From NCBI GenBank assembly GCA_019358895.1, contig JAHHIG010000017.1, forward strand, positions 1-64,000: DNA of 64,000 nucleotides, written 5' to 3'. The notes under the pieces are model-generated. The model did no database searches. It was given only the letters and a program-made list of their open reading frames with translations, and had not been told where the DNA came from. Position 1 is the stretch's first letter, and the number at the start of each line of letters is the position of its first letter. Of this stretch, positions 1-10,011 are shown piece by piece. This DNA is from Tildeniella nuda ZEHNDER 1965/U140. Its GTDB lineage: Bacteria > Cyanobacteriota > Cyanobacteriia > Leptolyngbyales > Leptolyngbyaceae. A program made the translations under genes and the position numbers.

Positions 1-1493
<1,493 letters not shown>

Positions 1494-1528
1494 CGGTTGA
1501 GCACAAACCAACGTGTGTTGGTACATCA

Positions 1529-1567
1529 GCGAAAGGCTTCTGCGTTACTGCGGGAGCCTTTCGCTTT
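1529..1567 (+). terminator. Rho-independent-like terminator after psbDC
   Basis: A 10-bp perfect stem (GCGAAAGGCT with AGCCTTTCGC) encloses a 16-base loop and is followed by a short TTT run, 35 bases past the psbC stop. Position and shape fit the end of the psbDC transcript. Confidence 0.75.
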
Positions 1568-1678
1568 GATGGCGGTTAGCTGACAAACCAACCAAAATCC
1601 ATGCGCGGTCTCTAGCAACTGGGGTATTCTGAACGTAATTGCAATCGAAATTACGGCAGAAAAGGCTCTGAAAGCAGC

Positions 1679-2869
1679 ATGAAGTTGGCAAAGCGAGTTG
1701 AGCAGGTTACTCCCTCATTGACCCTAGCGATCGATGCGAAAGCAAAGGCACTGAAAGCAAATGGGGTTGATATTTGCAGTTTTAGCGCTGGGGAACCCGA
1801 CTTTCCTACACCCGCGCATATTGTGGCAGCGGCAAAGCAAGCGTTGGATGAGGGTAAGACTCGCTATGGTCCAGCAGCGGGCGAACCCAGACTGCGAGAG
1901 GCGATCGCCCAAAAGCTTCAGAACGACAACGGACTTTGCTACGGTGCCGAGAATGTCATTGTCACGAATGGCGGTAAGCATTCACTGTTTGATTTGATGC
2001 TGGCAATCATTGATGCTGGCGATGAGGTAATTATCCCGGCACCGTACTGGGTGAGCTATCCCGAAATGGTGAAGCTGGCGGGTGGGGTACCAGTTATTGT
2101 ACCGACCGATGAGAAAAGCCAGTTTAAGATCACACCAGACCAACTCCAGCAGGCGATTACACCGAAGACGAAACTTTTTATCATCAATTCGCCGTCCAAT
2201 CCGACTGGGATGGTTTACACACCAGCAGAACTGGCGGCATTGGCAGATGTCGTGGTCAAAAACGACATTCTCGTTGTTTCTGACGAAATCTACGAAAAGC
2301 TGGTCTATGACGACGCTAAGCACGTAAGCATTGGTGCGCTCAGCCCAGAAATTTACGATCGCACCTTAGTCAGTAGCGGCTTTGCGAAAGCGTATTCGAT
2401 GACAGGTTGGCGAGTGGGCTGGCTGGCAGGTCCGGTCGAGATCATTCGCGCGGCGACATTGATTCAAGGGCACAGTACTTCTAATGTTTGCACCTTTGCT
2501 CAGTGGGGCGCGATCGCAGCGCTGGAAGGCTCCCAAACCTGCATTGAGTCGATGCGAGTGGCGTTTGCCGAACGTCGTCAAGCAATGTTCGACTCCATCA
2601 ATGCGATTCCTGGATTGAGCTGTGCCAAACCGGATGGTGCCTTTTACCTGTTACCCAGCATCGCCAAAACGGGCATGACCTCCCTGGAATTTTGCGATGC
2701 GCTGTTAGAAGAGCAGCAGGTTGCCCTGATTCCTGGCGTTGCCTTTGGCGCTGATGATCATATTCGCCTTTCTTACGCGACCGACATGGACACTATCAAG
2801 CGGGGTATGGAGCGATTGGATGCCTTTGTGCGTTCACGCAGTGGCTCCATCGGAGCATCAAGAACTTAG
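1679..2869 (+). CDS. aspC: Pyridoxal-phosphate aminotransferase, aspartate type (class I/II)
   Basis: This fold-type I aminotransferase most likely interconverts aspartate and 2-oxoglutarate with oxaloacetate and glutamate. Visible motifs are AGEPDF near residue 38 (substrate contact), NSPSNPTG at 170-177, SDEIYE at 201-206 with the cofactor-contacting Asp and Tyr, and SGFAK with the Schiff-base Lys at 237. WRVGW follows at 244-248 and holds the phosphate-contacting Arg. At 396 residues it is typical for the family. The ATG at 1679 opens on MKLAKRV, as in cyanobacterial homologues. It stands alone. Related prephenate or tyrosine aminotransferases cannot be fully excluded from sequence alone. 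Confidence 0.9.
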   Translation: MKLAKRVEQVTPSLTLAIDAKAKALKANGVDICSFSAGEPDFPTPAHIVAAAKQALDEGKTRYGPAAGEPRLREAIAQKLQNDNGLCYGAENVIVTNGGKHSLFDLMLAIIDAGDEVIIPAPYWVSYPEMVKLAGGVPVIVPTDEKSQFKITPDQLQQAITPKTKLFIINSPSNPTGMVYTPAELAALADVVVKNDILVVSDEIYEKLVYDDAKHVSIGALSPEIYDRTLVSSGFAKAYSMTGWRVGWLAGPVEIIRAATLIQGHSTSNVCTFAQWGAIAALEGSQTCIESMRVAFAERRQAMFDSINAIPGLSCAKPDGAFYLLPSIAKTGMTSLEFCDALLEEQQVALIPGVAFGADDHIRLSYATDMDTIKRGMERLDAFVRSRSGSIGASRT

Positions 2870-2917
2870 TTGCGATCGCACCTTAAGGGGGTTAAAGAAA
2901 TAACGTCGTGTCGCAGC

Positions 2918-3079
2918 GGTCAGCGGTCAGCGGTCAGGAGTCAGCGGTCAGGAGTCAGCGGTCAGCGGTCAGCGGTCAGCAGACAGCAGCGGTCAGCAGA
3001 ATATGACCTCCCTCGTTTACTGGCTTACTCTCAGGCACGTCCTTATAGCTGAGAGCTGAAAGCTGAAAGCTGATAGCTC
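2918..3079. repeat. Degenerate heptamer-type tandem repeats (CGGTCAG and GCTGAAA/GCTGATA units)
   Basis: Roughly a dozen head-to-tail copies of a CAGCGGT/CAGGAGT-type unit run to about 3000. A shorter set of GCTGAGA, GCTGAAA and GCTGATA units lies at 3049-3079. These resemble the short tandemly repeated repetitive sequences known from filamentous cyanobacteria. They fill the gap between the aminotransferase and VOC genes, which converge here, and no gene is seen in it. Confidence 0.8.
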
Positions 3080-3110
3080 TCCCAAGTGTGCAGCTATTTT
3101 TTAACAAACT

Positions 3111-3566
3111 CTAAGGATCGCAGCGAACTTCAAGCAGAAAGCCATCCGGGTCATAAAAGTAAATGCCCCGTCCTGTTGGGCGCGTTACGGGACCGTGATC
3201 AATGGTCACCTGACTGTGTTGCAGCACCTCTACTACCTGATCAAATGCTTCAGGCGCAACGTCAAACGCCAGATGATTCGCACGGGTGAACTGCTGATGC
3301 GGATCGAGGTTGGGCGGCGCTAACTCTGGCTCCCAAAACAAATCAATCACCACACCATCGGGCGTGACAAAGTTGGCAACCTTGCCCTCAGCCACCAAAT
3401 CTTTCAAAGTGGTTGGTACTTCGTCACCCGTCAACTCGTGCAGTCCCAGAAAGGTGCCGTAAAAATGGCGGGATGCCTGCATATCTTTGACGTTAAAGGC
3501 GATGTGATGGACTGCCCGCAGTGTACCCAGAGCAAGAACGGTGGAAGGTTGAAACGTAGTGACCAT
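3111..3566 (-). CDS. VOC (glyoxalase/bleomycin-resistance/dioxygenase fold) protein
   Basis: The 151-residue protein has the vicinal-oxygen-chelate pattern: a beta strand with HHIAFNVKDM near residue 20, FYGTFLGL, and a second half with HLAFDV near 97. It ends in GRGIYFYDPDGFLLEV, the standard terminal motif of the fold with its metal-binding Glu. Each half supplies a His plus acidic residue, so metal binding is plausible. The substrate is unknown, because the family ranges from glyoxalase I to dioxygenases and resistance proteins. It stands alone between repeat-rich regions. Confidence 0.85.
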   Translation of the reverse strand: MVTTFQPSTVLALGTLRAVHHIAFNVKDMQASRHFYGTFLGLHELTGDEVPTTLKDLVAEGKVANFVTPDGVVIDLFWEPELAPPNLDPHQQFTRANHLAFDVAPEAFDQVVEVLQHSQVTIDHGPVTRPTGRGIYFYDPDGFLLEVRCDP

Positions 3567-3639
3567 AGCGATGTGCCTAACGGATGATTGCTCAAACTAT
3601 AGCGATTCTTCGCTGTTAAATGGTTCCTTTTGCGAGGGA

Positions 3640-3703
3640 AGAAACCGGGTTTCTGGCGATCGACCGCTTTAATCACATATTCTTGTCCAGAAACCCGGTT
3701 TCT
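3640..3703. repeat. Perfect 17-bp inverted repeat with GAAACCGGGTTTCT core
   Basis: The arms at 3640-3656 and 3687-3703 are exact reverse complements, and each contains its own small palindrome (AGAAACC-G-GGTTTCT). The loop is 30 bp and holds one GCGATCGA. It lies 45 bp upstream of the next gene. A diverged relative lies at 42661-42735, so this is a dispersed palindromic repeat rather than a gene-specific operator. Confidence 0.75.
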
Positions 3704-3748
3704 ACAGGGGTACTCTGTGTGATAATTCAGAATCGTAAGGTGATAGAT

Positions 3749-4747
3749 ATGACAGTGAGACGGGTTTTGACTTGGGCAACGTCGGCGTGTGCGATGACAA
3801 CGTTGATGGTGCTTCCTTGGACACCAAAACCCAGCTTCGCCGCTACACCTGATTTCCCCATCACCGAACTACGCTGGCTTGGCATTCATAGAGACATTCA
3901 ACCAACGATCCGGTTTGTTGTACCTGATCAAGACACGGCTACTTCTGCTTATGGCGGTGAGTTGCGGCGATATGACATTCACGTTGCCAAGATGTTTGAA
4001 GTTACTCATCATTTTTGCCAGCAGGATGAGAATCTTTATGGCATCGACTGGTTCTATGAAGCTGCTGGTGGAACAGTAAATATGGGGAGGTTTAAGGTCA
4101 CTTGCTCACGAGCTTATTATGTGATGAAAACCTTCGGTTTAGATCGCTTAGAGGAGACGACTGTTCAACGTGAGACCTTGAATGAGAAGGATGGATTCCT
4201 TACATCAGAACCCAAGCTACTTGCAGTCCCTGTTCTAAATCTTACAGGCAAGAATATTTCACAGTGGATGGATTTTGTTCAGCAATTTCGTCCGGATTTC
4301 AGTGTAGCGATCGCCAATGACAAATTTCCTGTTCAAGAAGTCTTGCGACAAATAAATAGTAAAGCAAAGGTTCCTATTCTTCTACCTGAACAAACTTCAA
4401 AAGAGGCATCCAATACAATCTACATTTGTGCTAGGGCTACTGCAAGAGGTTATCACGTTGGAATAGCGACAGTGCCTGAGTGTACAACAGGTACAGCAAT
4501 TTATGTTGCTTCGATCTCAGCCGATAAGGGTGGTAAATTAGTATCTCCAAGTTCGTACCATAACCGCTTTGAACATACTCAACTAGCTCGTGGCATCAGG
4601 GGTATTGCTACTTCATCCTACGGTGCAACTACTATGTCCAGAGTCCAATGGAAGTATCAAGGAGTTTTGTATGAAGTACACAGTAAAGGTGGATACGACA
4701 GACTCATCAAAATGGCGAGTTCTGCGATCGCAGCCGGACCTCGCTAA
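3749..4747 (+). CDS. Exported protein of unknown function
   Basis: The start chosen is the ATG at 3749, preceded by TAAGG, giving 332 residues. An upstream in-frame start at 3620 lies before the palindromic repeat and would bury the signal peptide. The N-terminus (MTVRRVLTWATS, then a hydrophobic stretch ending PSFAATP) is a Sec signal peptide with an AxA-like cleavage site. The mature part has Cys residues in HHFCQQD, VTCSRAY, IYICARA and VPECTTG, so disulfides are possible. No catalytic motif is recognised. The middle (ISQWMDFVQQFRPDF) is helical. It stands alone and converges on a Uma2 gene. Confidence 0.75.
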   Translation: MTVRRVLTWATSACAMTTLMVLPWTPKPSFAATPDFPITELRWLGIHRDIQPTIRFVVPDQDTATSAYGGELRRYDIHVAKMFEVTHHFCQQDENLYGIDWFYEAAGGTVNMGRFKVTCSRAYYVMKTFGLDRLEETTVQRETLNEKDGFLTSEPKLLAVPVLNLTGKNISQWMDFVQQFRPDFSVAIANDKFPVQEVLRQINSKAKVPILLPEQTSKEASNTIYICARATARGYHVGIATVPECTTGTAIYVASISADKGGKLVSPSSYHNRFEHTQLARGIRGIATSSYGATTMSRVQWKYQGVLYEVHSKGGYDRLIKMASSAIAAGPR

Positions 4748-4768
4748 CGGTTCAACTGAAGCTAAAAA

Positions 4769-5422
4769 TCAGCCAACGGAACGTTGAGCAAAGGCTCGAA
4801 CCGAGCGAATAACGGTGATGTCGTCAGCCGTTTCGAGTATTTGAATCCATTGGTTTAGTTGAGTGGCAGTTACGCTTGGAAAGGCTTGGCTTTGAGCAAC
4901 CTGAAGATAGCGATCGTTGCTAAGAATGTGAATCGTCATAACGTTTCCTTGAAATGCCCAGAGTTCAGGAATGCCAAGAGCCTTATAAAGGCTGAGTTTA
5001 CTGGCTGAGTTGCTGGTAATATCCACTTCAACCGCTAAATCAGGCGGTAGATTCTCTGGAATAGTAGGGTTTAAGCCAATGATTCGATGTGCGTTTTGAA
5101 TATAGAAGCAGCTATCAGGTTCAATGCCGCGATCGAGGTCTTCGCGATTGAAGGTTGCAGATCCTAAATTCCTTAAACCAATACCTAATTCTTCTGCAAG
5201 CGTAACAATGATTTGAGCCAGTAAACGATTAACGATTTCATGCAGTTTGCTGGGCATGGAAAGGGTTAGTGTGCCTTGATTGTAAGCAATGCGCGTGATG
5301 CGATCGTCTCCCAGTTCGTTGAGAAAATCTTGATACTGTTCCCAAGGGATGTTCATCAACGAAATTGAACTGCCGGGAGCAAGTTGGATTTGACTAAGAT
5401 TGAGCAGCGTTGATAACGTCAT
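4769..5422 (-). CDS. Uma2 family protein (DUF820, restriction-endonuclease-like fold)
   Basis: The 217 residues carry the Uma2 pattern. An N-terminal helix (PWEQYQDFLNELGDD) is followed by a strand-rich region with the acidic pair of EDLDRGIEPDSCFYI, then PPDLAVEVDI and a Lys in ASKLSLYKALGIPELW. Together these form the PD-(D/E)xK-like core that Pfam groups as Uma2. Such genes are very abundant in cyanobacteria, and their biological role is not established despite the endonuclease label. The gene is a single unit, and three other members lie in this window. Confidence 0.88.
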   Translation of the reverse strand: MTLSTLLNLSQIQLAPGSSISLMNIPWEQYQDFLNELGDDRITRIAYNQGTLTLSMPSKLHEIVNRLLAQIIVTLAEELGIGLRNLGSATFNREDLDRGIEPDSCFYIQNAHRIIGLNPTIPENLPPDLAVEVDITSNSASKLSLYKALGIPELWAFQGNVMTIHILSNDRYLQVAQSQAFPSVTATQLNQWIQILETADDITVIRSVRAFAQRSVG

Positions 5423-5467
5423 AATCGTGAGTCATAAATTGCACAATTAAGCCCGATTTGTCATAGT

Positions 5468-5923
5468 CTAACCTTTCGCTTGCTTGAGGATCTTCTGTGC
5501 GACTTCTTCTGGTACAGGCATCACCGAGAGCCGATTCCCTTGACGGACGACCCAGAGATCATCGGGGCTGAAGGTTTCGCGGAGCGTATCCAGCGTGAGG
5601 ATATGCGGGAAGGTTTCGACATATTCAACGATGACGGTTTGCCAACGGGGTGACTCCTTCGTTGCTTTGGAGTCGTAGTAGTTGCTTTTAGCATCGAATT
5701 GAGTCGGGTCATCAACGTTGACTTCGGCAACCTTCATCAACCCAGCAATGCCGAGTGGCGTAGTGTTGGAGTGATAAAAGAAAACTAAATCGCCGGGAGT
5801 CATCGATCGCAGGAAGTTTCGCGCCTGATAATTTCGCACACCATCCCAAAGCGTAGTGCGATCGCGCTTCAAGTCTTCGATGCCGTACACATCCGGCTCC
5901 GATTTCATCAACCAGTACTTCAT
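5468..5923 (-). CDS. EVE domain protein
   Basis: The full 151-residue length is one EVE domain, opening MKYWLMKSEPDVYGIEDL and continuing with WDGVRNYQARNFLR, GDLVFFYHSN and GIAGLMKVAEV, then SPRWQTVIVEYVETF. EVE belongs to the PUA-like superfamily, and characterised members recognise modified bases in DNA or RNA. The ATG overlaps the stop of the upstream coiled-coil gene by four bases (ATGA), so the two are translationally coupled. No nuclease is nearby, unlike the modification-dependent restriction systems that also use EVE domains, so a stand-alone reader role is more likely. Confidence 0.9.
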   Translation of the reverse strand: MKYWLMKSEPDVYGIEDLKRDRTTLWDGVRNYQARNFLRSMTPGDLVFFYHSNTTPLGIAGLMKVAEVNVDDPTQFDAKSNYYDSKATKESPRWQTVIVEYVETFPHILTLDTLRETFSPDDLWVVRQGNRLSVMPVPEEVAQKILKQAKG

Positions 5924-6288
5924 GCAGGCTCTCTCTGAGCGATTAATGTTTCGACGACTCGCACCAGGCGATCGACTGTTTCCGCCTGCCGATTCACTGT
6001 TTCCGCTTGCCGATTTGCTGTCAAGGAAAGCTCCTTAACGCTCTCCTTCACCGTTTTGGACAGTTCCTTAATCGATTCTGACTGCTGCTGTACCATCTCA
6101 AACTGTTGCTGCGTCATCTCAGACTGTTGCTGCACGACTGCCTTGATTTCAGCCAAATCCGCTCTGAACTCCAGCGTACTTTGCTCCATACTGAGCCGAA
6201 ATTCAGTCATGCCCTCGGTCAACTTGCCAACCTGGTCGATCAGCACATCCATTTTGGTGCCGAGGTTGCCGTTAGAAGCGTTTGTCAT
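5920..6288 (-). CDS. Small coiled-coil protein of unknown function
   Basis: This is a 122-residue soluble protein. After a short polar start (MTNASNGNLGTKMDVLIDQ) it is almost entirely predicted coiled coil with heptad-like repeats: QQQSEMTQ/QQFEMVQ/QQSESIK, then SLTANRQ/AETVNRQ/AETVDRL. There are no Cys, membrane or enzymatic motifs. Similar Gln-rich coiled-coil proteins are common in cyanobacteria as scaffolds or regulators. It is the first gene of a two-gene unit with the EVE gene through a four-base ATGA overlap, the only clue to its role. Confidence 0.75.
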   Translation of the reverse strand: MTNASNGNLGTKMDVLIDQVGKLTEGMTEFRLSMEQSTLEFRADLAEIKAVVQQQSEMTQQQFEMVQQQSESIKELSKTVKESVKELSLTANRQAETVNRQAETVDRLVRVVETLIAQREPA

Positions 6289-6345
6289 GGCGTAACCGTC
6301 GCTGATGATTGTAAATGAAGGGATTCTAGCGCTAATTTTGTCACG

Positions 6346-7371
6346 CTAGTAGCGAATGCGAGGATCGATGTAGGCATTGAGGATGTCGATGAGGATGCTA
6401 ATAAGGGCGACGATCGCAGCGAAGAACACCACAATGCCCTGCACCATCGGATAGTCGCGTTGAGAAATCGCGCGGTAGAGGCGATTCGCCAGTCCGGGCC
6501 ACGAGAACGTCACCTCTGTCAAAATCGCGCCGCCCAGCATGGCAGCAAACGTCAAGCCCAAAATGGTGATCACCGGAATCATCGCGTTCTTCAGCGCATG
6601 GGAGATGAGAATCCGCCCTTCGGGAATGCCTCTCGCTCTCGCCGCTTCCACGTAGTCTGACTTCAGCGTTTGCTTCAGGTTCACCCGCACAATACGCTCA
6701 AAGATGCCGCTAATGAGAATGCCCAGCGTCAGGCAGGGTAGCGCCAGGTAATACAGCGCAATGAAAAACTGTGTCAGGTTGCCTGCGAGCAGACTGTCGA
6801 TCGTGTACAGCCCCGTGATGCTTTCAGGCGCAGGCACCGTCACTGGAAAGCGTGTACCCAGTGGAAACCAGCCCAACTGCACCGAGAAAATAAGCTGTAG
6901 CAGCATCCCCAACCAGAACAGCGGAATCGAGTAGGTGAGAATGCCAAACAGCCGACCACCAACGTCGAACGGCGAGTTGGGACGAGAGGCGGAGAGAATG
7001 CCTATGCCAATGCCAACCACGAGGGCGATCGCCATGCTAAACACTGCCAGCTCCACCGTTGCTGGAAAAAACTTGAGAATGATCTCCCACACCGATTGCC
7101 CTTGACTGACGAGCGACGTACCCAAATCCAGGTGCAGCAGTTTCCAGAGATAGTCGAAGTACTGCACAATGAGCGGTTTGCCCAACCCCAACTGATTCCG
7201 CAACGCCTCTTTAGCCGCCTGTGGCGCACGAGTACCGAGGAGCGCATCAATGGGATCGCCGGGGGTCGATCGTAGCAACAAAAAAACCGCTGTCGTGATC
7301 ACCCACAGCATCAGCGGCGCTAGCAGCAAACGCGCCAAAATATAATAACGGAGAGCGCTAGAGCGAGACAT
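6346..7371 (-). CDS. ABC transporter permease, dipeptide/oligopeptide/nickel type (DppB/OppB-like)
   Basis: The 341-residue inner-membrane protein has the OppB layout. A first span (LLLAPLMLWVITTAVFLLL) runs into STPGDP, followed by a periplasmic loop with LGLGKPLIVQYFDYLWKLL, then five more spans. The cytoplasmic EAA loop reads YVEAARARGIPEGRILISHALKN and docks to the ATPase. It ends NAYIDPRIRY, the usual family end. Partners such as a solute-binding protein, second permease and ATPases are absent nearby, so the complex must be encoded elsewhere, as is common in cyanobacteria. The substrate cannot be read from sequence. Confidence 0.92.
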   Translation of the reverse strand: MSRSSALRYYILARLLLAPLMLWVITTAVFLLLRSTPGDPIDALLGTRAPQAAKEALRNQLGLGKPLIVQYFDYLWKLLHLDLGTSLVSQGQSVWEIILKFFPATVELAVFSMAIALVVGIGIGILSASRPNSPFDVGGRLFGILTYSIPLFWLGMLLQLIFSVQLGWFPLGTRFPVTVPAPESITGLYTIDSLLAGNLTQFFIALYYLALPCLTLGILISGIFERIVRVNLKQTLKSDYVEAARARGIPEGRILISHALKNAMIPVITILGLTFAAMLGGAILTEVTFSWPGLANRLYRAISQRDYPMVQGIVVFFAAIVALISILIDILNAYIDPRIRY

Positions 7372-7479
7372 TAAGGGCGGTGAGGAGTAGGGGGAAGGAG
7401 TGCGGCGAGTTAAGCATTCTTCTCAAGACAGATTCTTTGGCTAGAGACGAGATTGTAACTCGCGATCGCTGTGAACAGA

Positions 7480-7890
7480 CTAAATATCGATCGTTGAAAC
7501 CCGTGCGAGGATCTGCTTGTACTTTTCGCTAACGTCTTCTAAGTCATAGGTTGGAGCCATTGTCTCGACTCGGAGTGCCTTGAGCTGCGCAACAAACTCA
7601 CATGCCTCAGTCAACTGTTCAGCCGTTTGAATCTTTGCGGTCACTGTCGCACCGATTGAACAGACAGTAGCGAGCAAACAGATTGGCTTCCAGGTTTCGG
7701 CTTTGCCAACTGTTCCTGCTGCTCCAGCTAACACTGCGGCGATCGCACCGAGGACAATGTTGGCTGTCATGTATCGACCATTGTCGCGTTTGAGTCTATT
7801 CTTTTGCGTTCGCGCTTTTTCGAGGCTGCTAGAGATTTGTTCTCTCATTACATCTAGTTGTATTACCGGATCATTGGAGATTGTACTCAT
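7480..7890 (-). CDS. Small two-TM protein, SLATT-like
   Basis: The 136-residue protein has a basic helical N-terminal part (SSSLEKARTQKNRLKRDNGRY), two membrane helices (about residues 44-62 and 70-87, separated by GKAETWKP), and a C-terminal helix ending SEKYKQILARV. This layout resembles the SLATT 2-TM domains, some of which are effectors in nucleotide-triggered defence systems. No sensor or nucleotidyltransferase gene lies next to it, so a defence role is only a possibility. A plain two-span membrane protein is the safe reading. Confidence 0.6.
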   Translation of the reverse strand: MSTISNDPVIQLDVMREQISSSLEKARTQKNRLKRDNGRYMTANIVLGAIAAVLAGAAGTVGKAETWKPICLLATVCSIGATVTAKIQTAEQLTEACEFVAQLKALRVETMAPTYDLEDVSEKYKQILARVSTIDI

Positions 7891-8145
7891 GAGTTTTTCT
7901 TCAAAACCTAAGATTTATGGGTTATGCTTCAACGTTCATCCTTTCGATGCCTTCATGTTCCTCCCATTTAGAATACTCAACTTCGTTGAGTTAAGCTGTT
8001 TGTTCCTAAAGGCAGATCTTTGAGTAGAACAATATAGTAACGAAGGGAACTAGAGCGAGACATTTTGGAGGAGAGGAGTCAGGAGTCAGGCTTCGGCGTG
8101 AGCTTCGACGTGAGCGCTCAGCCGAACGGAGTCAGGAGTCAGTTG

Positions 8146-8248
8146 TTAGGACTTACGCATTTTGACTAAAACCTTGGAGGTTTAAGCGACTACATTGGTC
8201 ATGATGCTTAATGCTTAGTTAAACCTCCGAGGTTTGTGTAAGTCCTAA
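8146..8248. mobile_element. MITE-like palindromic element, TAGGACTTACGCA ends
   Basis: The inverted ends are TTAGGACTTACGCA (left) and TGTGTAAGTCCTAA (right). An inner inverted repeat pairs CCTTGGAGGTTT with AAACCTCCGAGG. The 9-bp direct repeat AGTTGTTAG occurs at both edges (8141-8149 and 8248-8256), overlapping the element ends, as expected for a target duplication. There is no coding capacity. A second element with the same ends but a different core lies at 61019-61121. Confidence 0.7.
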
Positions 8249-8329
8249 GTTGTTAGAGTTGGAGAGTGAACCAGCGCCAGTGAATCTTCTCCATCTAACC
8301 ATTGCATGGGTTGCTACAGTACTGACAGA

Positions 8330-8387
8330 CCCCCGACTTCTGCACCAGGTCCAACCATCCATCACCGTTCCACGCAAAAGTCGGGGA
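8330..8387. repeat. Palindromic repeat CCCCGACTT / AAGTCGGGG
   Basis: The 9-bp arms at 8331-8339 and 8378-8386 pair perfectly and are followed by GATCTT. The same hairpin in longer form is the core of the element at 61019-61121. Together with the element at 8146 it occupies most of the otherwise gene-free stretch from 7891 to 8453, where only low-complexity GGAGTCAGG-type repeats are also seen (about 8075-8140). Confidence 0.6.
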
Positions 8388-8453
8388 TCTTATGTCGCTT
8401 CATGAGTCTCCTCAGCCATGCTCAAACTCTAAACTGAGTCGTATCGTCAAGCT

Positions 8454-9857
8454 ATGAACACTGCAAGGCAACCGCCAAATTTATCACCAAACTTGCTAAA
8501 TACACCTGCCTGGTTGCAACAATTGCAGTGGGTCGGCAACCCGGTTGGCTACATGGAAGCGGCGGCTCGACAACATCCCGACATTTTTGCGGCAAGTGTA
8601 GTTGGACTGGACGGTAGCCTGGTTTTTGTCAACGAACCGCAGGCAATTCAGGAGATACTCACGAACGATCGCAAAACCTTTCTTGCCCTTGGCTGCTCTA
8701 ACCGCATCTTGTCGCCCCTGCTGGGCGATTACGCGGTCATTATGCTGGATGGCGATCGGCATAAGCGGCGGCGACAGCTCTTGATGCCGCCCTTTCACGG
8801 CGAACGCATGCGTGCCTACGGACAACTCATCTGTCAACTGACCATCGCTGCCTTTGATCCGTTGCCGCTCGATCGCCCCTTTTCTGCCCGCACCACCCTG
8901 CAAGAGATTTCTTTGAATATCATCATGCAAGCAGTGTTTGGGTTATCCGAAGGCGATCGCTGGCAGCACCTCAAGCAGTCACTCGTCTCCATGTTGGATC
9001 TGTTCCAATCGCCGCTCACCTCCAGCTTTCTGTTCTTTTCAGTCTTGCAAAAAGACCTCGGTGCCTGGAGTCCCTGGGGAAAGTTTGTCCGTGAACGTCA
9101 GAACATTGATGCGCTGATTTATGCCGAGATTGCCGAACGCCGATCGCAGCCAAACGGCGATCGCATTGATATTCTCTCTTTACTGATGTCTGCACAAGAC
9201 GAGTTCGGTCAGCCGATGACCGATCAAGAACTGCGCGATGAATTGATGACGCTACTCTTTGCCGGACATGAAACGACGGCTACAGCCATGTCCTGGGCAC
9301 TCTACTGGGTACACCATCTACCCGCTGTCCGCGAAAAACTGCTGCAAGAATTAGCGACCCTGGGCGATGCACCCGATCCCACCGATATCTTCCGCCTGCC
9401 CTACCTTACTGCTGTCTGTAACGAAACCCTGCGGATCTATCCCGTTGCCATGCTTACCTTCCCCAGAGTGGTTCAGGAGCCGATCGCAATGCTCGGTCAT
9501 CGTCTGGAACCGGGCAACATGGTCGTGGGCTGCATCTACCTGGTGCATCAACGGGACGATTTGTACCCCAACCCAAAACAGTTTAAGCCAGAGCGGTTTC
9601 TCGATCGGCAGTTCACGCCCTACGAGTTCATGCCCTTTGGTGGCGGTGCCCGTCGCTGCATCGGCGAAGCTCTGGCACTGTTTGAGATGAAACTTGCCCT
9701 GGCGACGATCCTTTCCCGCTATCAGCTTGCCCTCGCCGATGCACAACCGGAATATCCCCGCCGTCGTGGTGTAACGCTGGCTCCTGCCAATGGAGTCAAG
9801 ATGGTGCTAACGGGGAACCGTCTACGCCAAAAATCTTCTCTGCTAGAAGTCGTGTGA
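8454..9857 (+). CDS. Cytochrome P450, CYP110-like
   Basis: This is a soluble 467-residue P450 without a membrane anchor. The I-helix oxygen-activation motif AGHETT is at 270-275, the K-helix ETLR at 324-327, and the heme loop FMPFGGGARRCIG has the thiolate ligand Cys402. The N-terminal style (WLQQLQWVGNPVGYMEAAARQHPD, split here by context) and overall pattern match the cyanobacterial CYP110 group, whose studied members hydroxylate long-chain fatty acids or terpenes. The substrate here is not determinable. No terpene synthase or desaturase lies nearby, and no redox partner is adjacent. The ATG at 8454 is the only good start. Confidence 0.93.
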   Translation: MNTARQPPNLSPNLLNTPAWLQQLQWVGNPVGYMEAAARQHPDIFAASVVGLDGSLVFVNEPQAIQEILTNDRKTFLALGCSNRILSPLLGDYAVIMLDGDRHKRRRQLLMPPFHGERMRAYGQLICQLTIAAFDPLPLDRPFSARTTLQEISLNIIMQAVFGLSEGDRWQHLKQSLVSMLDLFQSPLTSSFLFFSVLQKDLGAWSPWGKFVRERQNIDALIYAEIAERRSQPNGDRIDILSLLMSAQDEFGQPMTDQELRDELMTLLFAGHETTATAMSWALYWVHHLPAVREKLLQELATLGDAPDPTDIFRLPYLTAVCNETLRIYPVAMLTFPRVVQEPIAMLGHRLEPGNMVVGCIYLVHQRDDLYPNPKQFKPERFLDRQFTPYEFMPFGGGARRCIGEALALFEMKLALATILSRYQLALADAQPEYPRRRGVTLAPANGVKMVLTGNRLRQKSSLLEVV

Positions 9858-9879
9858 AAAGAGCGCTGCTTCCCTCATC

Positions 9880-9957
9880 CCCCAAACCCCTCCAACCGGA
9901 AGAGGGAGTAAAGCTTCGTCTTGTCCCCTCTCCTGCGGGAGAGGGCTAGGGTGAGGG
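9880..9957. repeat. CCCTCACCC-type hairpin repeat
   Basis: CCCTCTCCTGCGGGAGAGGG at 9926-9945 forms a 7-8 bp stem within a longer imperfect pairing of CCCTCATCCC with GGGTGAGGG. The same motif forms the core of the two TSD-flanked elements at 13210 and 53948, but their ACGCGATGTGC ends are missing here. It sits between converging genes. Confidence 0.6.
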
Positions 9958-10011
9958 CGTTGTATTTTGGTGAAACGAGTATGTGAATGCTTTACTTTTC
10001 TAGCAGCCTCT

